From NCBI GenBank assembly GCA_946807835.1, contig OX327712.1, positions 18,246,001 through 18,310,000 of the forward strand: a stretch of 64,000 nt of DNA, given 5' to 3'. The notes beneath the pieces were generated by a model that was not told the origin of the DNA, made no database searches, and worked only from the letters and a program-made list of their open reading frames with translations. Shown here one piece after another: positions 13,301 to 25,300 of the stretch (position 1 is the stretch's first letter; every line of letters begins with the position of its first letter). Both the position numbers and the translations under genes were made by a program. The DNA comes from Ailanthus altissimus. Taxonomy: Eukaryota > Streptophyta > Magnoliopsida > Sapindales > Simaroubaceae.

Positions 13301-16300
13301 AAGATCTCACCTAGCATATCGGCTAAGTTGAAAGCTCATCAGGTTTTTTCTTTGTTCCTTTTTAACTTTTTTTTACAAACTATGAACTGCTACGTTGGCA
13401 AGGCTGAATCTCTTTCACCAAGTGCATATCATTGTAGCATGGGCCCAGACATATTAGTTGTAATGATATCACTATAGTCTGATTCCATCCTTATTGCTGG
13501 TGCTGTATTGGCTGCATTTTTTAAGCACGTGAAAATTGGGTTGGTAGTGTCTGGGTGTGGAAAAAATGAGGTTGAGAGCCATTTCAAGAATTTTCCTTTT
13601 CTTCACTTGCTCAGATTTATTGCTTGATTTATCTTTTATTGCAGTTTATGGCATAAAGGTGCTATTATGTTAGGTTAACTGAATTGTAATTGCAGGTGGT
13701 GGGGATAAGATTTATGTGGGAAAATATAATACAGTCAATCAGAAATGTGAGGTCTGGAGATAAGGGGCTTGGTTGCATTCTAGCTCATACAATGGGCCTT
13801 GGTAAAACTTTTCAGGTATTGTATTCAGTATCCTTCTTTTCTCTCTGCTTTCTTCTCAATTCTTGGTAAAAAATCTCGCCTTTACTGTCTAGGATGCTGT
13901 GCTGTAGTCTGGCTGTAATTGTGCTGTCCACACCTGCTTTTGTGGTTCCATAAAAAATTCAGGCCATTCATTTCTAGGACAGTTCTTTATAGGATCCAAT
14001 CCTGTTTGATTTACTAAAGTCTGGGTCATCATGGATATAGAATCTCTCCCTTTCTGATATATGAGGGTCAAATTTGGTGTTTAGGTGGGGACAAGTAATT
14101 CTATTGAAGATTAGGTTAGATGGTTATGAGGCTGCAATCTATACAATATTTCTTCTTCATATTGAAATTTCTTGGCTTCATTGCTAGAAGATATAGAATC
14201 TCTCCCTCTCTGCATCAAGCAACCTTTTTTGGACTGTGAACTTGCTAGAGTTTGCCTATATACTGAAGAAGTAATTGAGAAAGAAAAGACTTTCTTATTT
14301 GAATTGAATATAATACAAGTCTATATATAGCCCTAAGTCTAGTTGTAAAGCTATCTTTACAACTAGATTACAACCATAATACAAGCATTTCCACACTCCC
14401 CCTCAAGCTGGAGCATATACATCATATGCTCCAAGCTTGTTACAAATAAAATCAATTCTAGGACCTCTCAGAGATTTAGTAAGGACATCTGCTAGTTGAT
14501 TGTTTGAGCTGACATAATTGGTAGAAATAATGCCAGATTGAATCTTTTCTCGAATAAAGTGACAATCAATCTCTATATGTTTAGTCCTTTCATGAAACAC
14601 TGGATTTGATGAAATATGGAGGGCAGCTTGATTATCACAAAGTAACTTCATCTGTGATATATCTGCAAATTTCAATTCTTGGATTAACTGTTTCAACCAT
14701 ATAAGTTCACAAGTTGCTAAAGCCATTGCCCGATATTCTGCTTCTGCACTTGACCTAGCAACAACAGCTTGCTTCTTACTTTTCCAAGATACAAGATTTC
14801 CTCCCACAAGAACACAATACCCAGTAGTAGAACGTCTATCTGATGGAGAACCTGCCCAATCGGCATCTGAATATCCAATAATCTGTGTATGGCCCTTATT
14901 CTCATATAGTAAACCTTTACCTGGTGCACTCTTAATATATCGTAGGATTCGAATAACTGCATTCCAATGACTGTCACATGGAGACTGTAGAAATTGACTG
15001 ACAACACTAACCGGGAAAGAAATATCCGGTCGTGTGATAGTGAGATAATTAAGTTTACCAACTAGTCTCCGATATCTCCCAGGATCTGTAATAGGCTCCC
15101 CCTGTCCAGGTAGAAGCTTAGTGTTAGAATCCATGGGAGTGTCTATGGGTTGACAATCCATCATCCCTGTTTCCTGAAGAATATCTAAAGCATACTTTCT
15201 TTGAGAAATAACGATTCCAGAGCTAGATTGAGCTACTTCAATACCAAGGAAGTATCTGAGTAATCCTAAATCTTTGGTCTGAAAATGATCAAATAAGTGT
15301 TTTTTTAATTGCTTAATACCATCTTGATCATTTCCTGTAATGACAATATCATCAACATAGACTACCAGATATATGCATTGGCCTTGTGGTGTATGCTTAT
15401 AAAAAACAGAGTGATCTGACTGACTTCGAATCATGCCAAACTCCTGGATAACAGTGCTGAAACGACCAAACCAGGCACGAGGAGATTGTTTTAAACCATA
15501 CAATGAACGGCGAAGTTTACATACCAAACCAGACTCCCCCTGAGCAACAAAACCAGGTGGTTGCTCCATATAGATTTCTTCTTGAAGTTCTCCGTGAAGA
15601 AAGGCATTCTTGATGTCAAGTTGGTGCAAAGGCCATTGACGAATAGCAGCCATAGATAAGAACAACCGAACAGATGACATTTTAGCCACAGGAGAGAAGG
15701 TGTCAGAATAATCTAGGCCATAAGTCTGTGTATATCCTTTGGCAACTAACCTTGCTTTCAACCGATCAACCTGACCATCTGGTCCAAACTTGACATTGTA
15801 AACCCAACGACAACCAACGGTGGAGTGGCCGGGGGGCAATTGGACTAATTCCCATGTACCATTATTATGCAAAGCAGTCATTTCCTCAACCATTGCTTGA
15901 CACCACCCAGGATGTGAAAGAGCATCACGAAGAGTGGCAGGGACAGTGACACAGGATAAATTTGATACAAAAGCATAATATGGTAAAGACAATCGATGAT
16001 AACTAAGAAAGTTATATATAGGATGAGGATTGCGAGTGGAACGTATACCTTTTCGGATAGCAATGGGAAATTGGTCATCAGGTGGTAGGACCTCAGTAGG
16101 AGAGTGATCCGGAGCAGGAAGTGAGTCGGCGGGAACCTCAAGCGCTGCAGGAGCAGTATCACTGTCATCACCTGTAGGAGAAAGAGGAACAAGACTCCCA
16201 TTATTCGGAGAGGGAGAATCCTGGGGAGGAGGATCATATTGTGGGGTAGGAACAAATTCTGTGTTTGACTCAGGATGAGGAATAATATAAGGAACTGGAA

Positions 16301-19300
16301 GAGCCTCTGTGATTGACATATGTTCTGTAGCAGAAGAAAAGAGAGGGGAAGACTCAAAAAATGTGACATCAGCAGAAATAAAATAACGTCGGGTGTCAGG
16401 AGAATAACACCTATATCCTTTCTGGAGACGTGAGTACCCAAGAAAAATACATTTGATGGACCGGGCAGATAATTTGTCTTGACCAGGAGTGAAGACATGG
16501 ACAAAACATGTGCAGCCAAAGACACGAGGCGGAAGAGAAAACAATGGTTGATCAGGATACAGAATAGAATAAGGAACCTGATGTTGTAACACGGAGGACG
16601 GCATTCGATTGATCAAAAAACAAGCAGTAAGAACAGCATCCCCCCAAAAACGAAGAGGAACATTATGATGTAGAAGTAATGTTCGAGCAGTTTCAATGAG
16701 ATGTCTGTTCTTACGCTCGGCAACTCCATTTTGTTGTGGAGTATAGACACAGGAAGACTGATGTAAAATGCCCTGAGAAGACATAAATTTAGTAAAAGGA
16801 GCAGAAAAGTATTCACGTGCATTATCACTACGCAATATACGGATAGTAGTGGAGAATTGCGTTTTAATTTCAGCACAAAAAGACTCAAAGATGGAAAATA
16901 ATTCAGAACGATTTTTCATCAAAAATAACCAAGTGCAACGTGAATAATCATCAATAAATGTAACAAAATATTTAAAACCTAAAACAGATGAGACTCGACT
17001 AGGACCCCAGACATCTGAATGAATTAATGCAAAAGGGGATGTAGCTCGATTATTGACACGCTTTGGAAACGATCCACGAGAGTGTTTCCCAAACTGACAA
17101 GACTCACAATTAAAAGATGGCAGACTAGAAAGACCTGGAACCATTTTTCGAAGCTTTAACAGATTTGGATGTCCCAAACGATTATGAAGAAGTGCGGGTG
17201 AGACATTGCATGCAACAGATGGTTGAGGAATACTTAGATGATAGAGCCCCTGTGACTCACGACCTACCCCAATCGTCTTTCCTGTACTGCGATCCTGGAT
17301 AAGAACAGAGTCATGGACAAAAGTAATTGTACAGTTTAAAGTGCGAGTAAGCTTACTAATAGAAATAAGATTAAAAGGACAATGCGGAATATAAAGAACA
17401 GATTCTAAAGGTAAGGAAGGAAGAGGATGTGCTCGACCAACTGCTTGAGCAGTTGTTGTGGATCCATTAGCAAGGGTGACAGATGGCAATAATCTCGATG
17501 TAGAAATATGAGAAAGTAATTGGAGGTTACCAGAAATGTGATCAGAGGCACCAGAATCAAGGATCCAAGGTCCTAAGGAAGGAGGTTGAGTAAGACAAGC
17601 GACCGAATTACCTAGGTCCTGTGTGGGGGCAACAGAAGAAGTAGACTGCTTAGCCGCTTGGTATTTAAGGTAATTCTCTAATTCAACACTGGTGAGAATC
17701 ACTGATGAAAGGTGCCTGCTTGTTTTAAAGTTTTGAGTAGTAGTCATATTTGCTCACAAATGAAGGAGAAAAGTAACTGAGAAGTTCTACAATACAGAAG
17801 CCATTTTTCCGGCAATACTGTGGCTGTTTCCGGCGGCCGACGACGGCAACTCGCCGGATGACAGAGATTTGGTTTTCCGGCGTTGCCTGAATCTGTTGGC
17901 GCCGGCGGTGAGCACTAACGCTCGCCGGATAAGGAGATCGGCGGCCAAATGATAGCGTCGGAGATACGGCGCGTGGAGGCGCGTCCGAATGCCGGTGAGT
18001 GCACGGCGGCTGTAGTTGGGGTCACCGGCGTCGTCTGAGTCCGATGACGCTGGCGGTGAGATTTCAAGTCGCCGGAAAGTTGCAGATCGGCGGTGAAAAG
18101 CTGCCGGAAACCTGGGCTGTTACCGGCGCGTGGAGGCGCGTCCGCTGTCCAGGGAGAGAGCTACGACTGCAGCTCTGATTGTCGGCACCTTCCGAGGTCA
18201 ACGGAGATGGACGGAACTGTACTACCGCCTGAAAATAATGCGGTCACCGGAGATAGTTACTGTTTACGGCGCGTGGAGGCGCGTCCGGTGATGCGTCCGG
18301 CGATGATTATTTGGATCTTAATGACGAGAACCTTCTGAGGTCACGGCCACCGAAATAAAATAAAGAGCACGGTGGCTGAAAAAAAAGACTAGTAATCTAC
18401 CGGAAAAAGAACCGGCAGTACACCGGAAAATGTCGCCGGAAAATATCACATTCAGAAGCCAAGAGTTGGCTCTGATACCATGAAGAAGTAATTGAGAAAG
18501 AAAAGACTTTCTTATTTGAATTGAACATAATACAAGTCTATATATAGCCCTAAGTCTAGTTGTAAAGCTATCTTTACAACTAGATTACAACCATAATACA
18601 AGCATAATACAAGCATTTCCACATATACGTATATAGATATTTTGCTAGAAAACTATAGAGAATATATATTTCACTATAAAAGGAATGTAGAAAAGGTGAG
18701 GAGACTGCGGATTCAAAAAACAAGGATGAGAAAGTCTCAAATAGCACAAGGAAACTCCAAAACTCTACAAAGAAGATCTCAACTGAGTAAAAATCCCCTG
18801 AAAGGCCAAAATTCGCTACAGTGTGCCCAGTTATTAGGCCACTACTTGTTGGCATCATTGTTGTGTTAAATAGTAGTGGCAACTTGTATCCAGAAAGAAA
18901 CTGGTGGCAACTTGGTTAGAGATGACATTACTTATTTCTTCTTTAATTACAGAGACTCATGATGGTGTTAGCAGTATGTTAGGAGAAGTTAGTAATCGTG
19001 TTAACATTAATGCTATGTTTTGTGTTTTTAGAATAATTGGTAGCATCTTTATTTGGCTTCTTCTTTTTCCGTAGGTTGTAATTGTAGTTTGCCTGATATG
19101 TGAAATGTATTGCCAGGTCATAGCTTTATTGTACACTGCAATGAGAAGTGTTGATTTGGGATTAAGAACTGTGCTTATTGTCACGCCAGTAAATGTGCTT
19201 CATAATTGGAGGCAGGAGTTTATGAAGTGGAGGCCTTCGGAAGTGAAGCCTCTCCGTGTCTTCATGTTGGAAGATGTATCAAGGTATTTGCTACCTTTTA

Positions 19301-22300
19301 CAAAAACTTGTCTATGGATCATTTGTTTGCACAGCATTATTTTTATCTTTTATTTGGGTCTACTATATTTTTTTTTTTACCTGTATGCATATTTTTGACA
19401 TACTATGTATGATCCCTGATGTATATTTTCTCAGAAGTTTGATAATATACACTTTTCATGACAAGTCCTTGTTTGATTCTGCAGCAATTCAAAGTTAAGG
19501 TCTTAGAGATCTCTGTCAAACTGATGAGTTGGGATTTTAAGTCAGAGTATTGCTTTTCTATTCTGCTAGGAAATTTGTCTATATTAATGCAGTTAGCAAG
19601 CTGAAGTCAGTGTAACAAATTGAAGACAAGGAAACTTTTGGCGTTTACTTCTGGATATTGGTGGGAGGAACGAATTGTTAGGTCTATGCTCATATCTGAT
19701 GTATATGCCATCTAATTGGATTGTTTAAGTCATAGACATTAGAGCATGTGGTGATTGGAATGAGAAGCATATACATGTAGCAAATTGAAAAGTTGGCTCA
19801 AAGTAAGATAAAAATATGAAATTAATGGATCGAAAAAGCTCCATAGATAGCATTCTGGAAATCCTTTTTTTAATCTTTTAGATTATGTGAATTGTTAGAG
19901 AATTGTTTGTTTTTGGTATTTCTCTTGTATTCACTCAATCTTTGGGTTATGCCTGGATTGGCACTATGTTTCAAATTCACTATGATTTGAAGAGAAACTT
20001 AAAGTGAAGAGATTTATTTGGCGAGGTTAAGCATTCGGGAGATTCGTGGGTTGATCTGGTTGTTTCCAGTTAACGAAAGTTGGAATTGTACTTAATAGCG
20101 TGTTTCAATGTGAATGTGCTCTTTGAATGGTCATGTCTAGCGTATTGTGCATCAACTTGAACTGTTATGAGAATCATTGAGTACTTACCTTGATGCTCTT
20201 GTTTTTTAATGGATTTCTTGTGTCCTGAACTTGTTTTCTGAGAAACCAATAACTGTTTGCAATCACACACACAAACACACTAGCTGATACTTACTGTCAA
20301 AATTAATTTTTCTCAGGGAGAGACGAGCAGAGCTGTTTGCAATCACACACACACCCACACACTAGCTGATACTGTCAAAATTAATTTTTCTCAGGGAGAG
20401 ACGAGCAGAACTGTTTGCAAACACACACACACACACACAAAAACACACTAGCTGATACTTACTGTCAAAATTAATTTTTCTCAGGGAGAGACGAGCAGAA
20501 CTGTTTGCAAAGTGGAGAGCTAAAGGTGGTGTCTTTTTAATTGGTTATACTGCTTTTAGAAACTTGTCTCTTGGAAAGCATGTGAAGGACCGAAACATGG
20601 CCAGAGAAATTTGTCAAGCCTTGCAGGTTATTGTCACTTAGTGGCATTCCTTCTCTGATTTGTTTATTCTTTTCCAATAATATAGATTCCGGGTTATTGG
20701 AGTTGAATTGAACCTCTGGTTACTCAAACTCGTTTGAATTGTTCAATTTGGTTTTAGTTTGGTTGTCAACCATCTAATTGTTACCAACAATGACACTTAA
20801 ATGGTTTTGATGAACTTTTTGTTCAGAAGTTTATGATATAAACCTCATTTCTTTCTTATTTTACGTTATTAATGGAGAAAACCTTTTTATTTTAGAAACT
20901 TTTGTTTGAATTTTAACCTAATTTGTTCTGGAATGGTCAAATTGTTGGATTTTAGAGAAATCCAAATCTATTTTCTTGTCAATTTGTTGGTGTAATTAAT
21001 CTCACATATGTTGATATTACGTCTTGCGTGCTTATTGAAGCATTAGATATGGATTCAAGTCTGAGGCACTCCAGTATGGAAATTTTATAATGTTGGTCTG
21101 TTTTACTAAAGTATTCATAGCAATTGTACGTCTTAGTAAATGAAATGAGTAATTGGAGAAAAACTGGTGTTCTTTTTGGGTTGTTTTCATCATTTTCTTT
21201 TTGCTATGTCTCATAAGATTAAACATAGCTAGTTTTGCAGCATCTGTTTAATATGTTGCAGTCACAAGGTTTTATTTTTTTTATCCCAGGATGGACCTGA
21301 TATACTTGTTTGTGATGAGGCCCATATGATTAAGAACACCCGAGCTGACACAACCCAGGCCTTAAAACAAGTGAAATGCCAAAGAAGGATAGCATTGACT
21401 GGATCGCCGCTTCAAAACAATCTCATGGAATATTATTGTGTAAGTTTGCACTAGAGCTATGGGTTTTGGCAGACAATACTTATTCCTACTTACTGTTATG
21501 ATTTTTATTGGATTTCATGTGGAATAGATGGTTGATTTCGTAAGAGAAGGTTTTCTTGGCAGCAGCCATGAGTTTAGGAACCGGCAAGTCTTCCTCGCTG
21601 ACATTGTTCGAATAGCTATTTCTTTTTTACTTCTATGTTGTATCAATTTATCGTGATTCTGCTTTTATTCCATGCAGCTTCCAAAATCCTATAGAAAATG
21701 GTCAACATACCAACTCAACATCTGAAGATGTTAAAATCATGAATCAGAGATCTCACATCCTGTATGAACAATTAAAAGGATTTGTGCAGAGAATGGACAT
21801 GAGTGTGGTGAAGAAGGACTTGCCGCCAAAAACTGTCTTTGTAATTACTGTGAAGCTCTCTCCTTTACAGAGGAAATTATACAAGAGATTCCTTGATGTA
21901 CATGTTGAAAAGATAAGGAAGAGCTTTTTTGCTGGGTACCAGGCTTTGGCTCAGGTAGTTTCCTAGGCGGCTTATGTTTCTAATGTAAAGTTTCCAAAGC
22001 TGGATTTTCTGTATGCTTATGCAGACTTGCATCTATACATATTCATGTATGCAGTGTTGGATTTGGTGATGTAGTGTGTTATGGTAATAATTTCCATCTA
22101 GTAGAGAAGAAGAAAGTGGAGAAGTCAGATAAAAGTTATCCATGTCTCATAAATGTTGAAGGACTGAAAAGAGGGTGGGAAATGTGAGATTATGTGATCA
22201 TGTGATCATGTTAGTAAATATTTTAACAGTTCCAGAGTTAAAATTTGTAGCTTGCATGCATATAAGGTGTGTGATACATTGAAGTCAAAATGTGGATAAG

Positions 22301-25300
22301 TGTGTTGTAGCATTAGAAAGCAGAATTCTAAGCCTGAACGGATTATATAGTTTACTAATATAAATATGCATGCATGGGAAATTTGCTTCACTGCTGTTCT
22401 TAGGCTGTGCTACGTCAAGAACTTGAACCACATCTAAATGAACCATTCAATTTTCTGTTTTAATCCATTTGGAAACATTTAATATTGTCCACATTCATTG
22501 CTTATAACGTTTTGCTTCTTTTATTTATGTCTATCTTTTCTTTCAGACAAATATTCATTCATATTTATCTTTTAGTACCTTGCTATTATGATATTTAATT
22601 TCTTAGTCATGTATCATATTGTCTGTTAGTGTCTTATTCTTACGGCGATAGCAGTTTTATCTTTTACATGAATTTGTAAATTTGATAATAGTAATAAAAG
22701 TAACGAGTCTTGAAAGTAGGTGTTTTGATCTTTTTGGTGGGGAAGGGGGTCCAGGTATTCTGCAAATCTGAGTGAATATCCTTAACATTGTTTGAAATTC
22801 TATTGGCGTTTAAAGATATTATATGTTTCAGCATTGTTGACTCAACTGGCTTGCTGTTAAATAGTTTTAACATTTTATCTCTCTAAAATGTTTTCACTTT
22901 TGTTTGGTATGGATTATTTTGCTAAATGAGTTTGGACTCAAGTGGAGTTTGAGTTTGTGGAAATTATTGAGTCTTGGAAGATGTAAAAGAAAGCCTGAAA
23001 ATATCACTAATCTGTATCTATATGCATATAGATGCTGGTAAATTAAAGTATCTTTCTGCTTTTCTTTGTGCATGTTGTTTAACTGAAGTGTCTTATGTCC
23101 ATAGTAGATATGGAATCATCCTGGGATCTTGCAATTGACAAAAGAAGATAGAGGCTATCCAAGTCGTGAGGATGCCGAGGATAGCTCCAGTGATGAAAAC
23201 ATGGATTATAATGTGGTTATAGGAGGTATTCTTCTCATTTTTTCTCCCTTGGGTTTTACATAAAACTCTTGCATGAATAGTTGTTTATTGAATGCTTTAG
23301 TTTTTGGACTTGTGGATTTACTCTAATTGATGTAGGGCAGTACTTGAATTTGGTTATTGGGTTATCTAGATGTGCTATTTGGATAACAGTACCCATGAAT
23401 AGTGTTATAAAAAATACCATTAGCAGTCAATAATTATATCTTGATGTTTCTGGATAACTTTGATGATTAATTGAATTAAATTTGTAAAATAATTAGTTCC
23501 CCCCTCAGTATACATTTTCTGTTTGTAATATTTCTACTTCTGTTACCTAGAGCTAATTCATATACCGTCTTCGATATTGTGCAACTGTGCCCTTCTGTTA
23601 ATTTGTTGAGACTTTTGTTTAGAATGCATGTAACTGACATATTTATAAATAATGTTTTAAGGAATGTTCATTTTGTGCTTTAACAGTATATTTCATGCTT
23701 AACAGAGAAGCCGAGAAATAATGGTTTTCTGCAAGGGAAGAGTGATGATGGCTTTTTCCGAAAGGTATGAGATCAAGCAAATTCATTTGGCATTATTTAT
23801 TTATTTATTTTTCCTTTTCTCTTTCTTGTTTGGAGTGAACCTTTTCGTGGGAAGACTCTGTCACTTGAGATCAACTTTCTTTATAATGGTGATATGTTCG
23901 TTTTTTTCTTGAATACTGTTGGCTGATATTTCTTTGCTTACAGGATTGGTGGAATGATCTTCTGCATGAACATACCTATAAAGAGCTTGACTACAGTGGC
24001 AAGATGGTTTTGCTGCTAGACATTCTAACCATGTGCTCAAATATTGGTGATAAGGCGTTGATTTTTAGCCAGAGCATACCAACTCTAGACCTCATAGAGC
24101 TTTATCTTTCAAAATTACCTCGACCAGGGAAACAAGGGAAGTTTTGGAAAAAAGGAAAGGACTGGTACAGGTGGGTATATCTAACTCTCTAGAATTGTTA
24201 GACTTGTTACTCCTTTCTTTATCTTGATCTACTCCATTTTATGTGGTTATGTGTGTGGTTGGCTAAACAATTATAAGTAATTATCTTCAATTCAAACAAG
24301 TTGCTGCATAAACTTTTTCGATTTATTGAACTACTTGCAGAGTCTGCTTGAGTTTCTCAAGAAGCTGGTTTAAAACTTCTTCTAAACTGTGTCAAAATTC
24401 TGAAGAAATGTAATGATTTCTGTGCATTTGTTGTGTTGTTGGAGGTGAATACTTTTTTTTTTTCCGGCTGCCATGTTCTCATGCTATCATTCTATGAAGG
24501 CTTAAATATTGGTGTCCTCTTGCCTATTAACTTAAAATTGTGGAATCAGTTACTACAGTATAGCATATCAGAACTAATTTGACCTAGTGGTCTTGTGTTT
24601 GAACTTATCAAATAATTGAATCATACTATGTTGCATGTTTGTTTGGATATGTTTACGGCTGTAGTTGTGTTGATCCATATGGCTTGCACATGAGGGGTTT
24701 ATTAGGCTGGACCTTCACCTATTACCTAAATTTTTGGGTTAAGTGGTAACTTTAACACACTCATTAATTAACCACTCTGACGAAAATTTGACTATCTTTA
24801 ATTCATTTGGGCATGATATTGCGTAATTTTGATTACAAATCTGTTAAAATTTGCCTTCTCCACTTGATCTTCTTTGCCAGACTAGATGGAAGAACCGAGA
24901 GCTCTGAAAGACAAAAGTTGGTGGAGAGGTTTAATGAGCCCTTAAATAAAAGGGTGAAATGTACTCTGATCTCAACCAGGGCAGGATCTCTGGGGATTAA
25001 TCTTCATGCTGCTAACCGTGTAATTATTGTTGATGGTTCTTGGAATCCAACGTATGATCTTCAGGCAATATTTCGGGCTTGGAGGTGTGTTTTATATATA
25101 TACATATATCTTTTATCCTATTCTATTTAAAAGTTCAATCTTCTTATTTTTCTTTTTTACTTTTGTAGGTATGGACAGAAAAAGCCAGTTTTTGCTTATA
25201 GGTTGATGGCACACGGAACTATGGAAGAGAAGATATATAAGCGTCAGGTAATGAAGGAACAAATTGCTTTTCATATTTTGTCATTTCTGTTCTCTGATGA

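Larger units (their letters stand above)
14264..18623 (-). mobile_element. Copia LTR retrotransposon inserted antisense in an ATRX intron
   Basis: The element is complete from LTR to LTR. It is flanked by the 5-bp duplication TATAC at 14259-14263 and 18624-18628. On the minus strand it reads: 5' LTR (18481-18623), primer binding site, GC-rich leader, one long pol frame, a polypurine stretch TTGAGGGGGAG next to 14396, and the 3' LTR (14264-14395). The LTRs differ by one substitution and one 11-bp duplication, so the insertion is young. The length is only 4.36 kb, because no gag capsid region is visible between leader and protease. It lies between the exons that encode helicase motifs I and II (DEAH). 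Splice sites of the host intron are untouched. Confidence 0.93.

Noticed and set aside
15878..16888. Leu-rich minus-strand frames of 215 and 91 codons
   Set aside because: They are other-frame shadows of the Copia pol frame.
18093..18338. 81-codon plus-strand frame in the Copia leader
   Set aside because: The GC-rich leader lacks stops by composition. The frame is antisense to the element and has no known motif.
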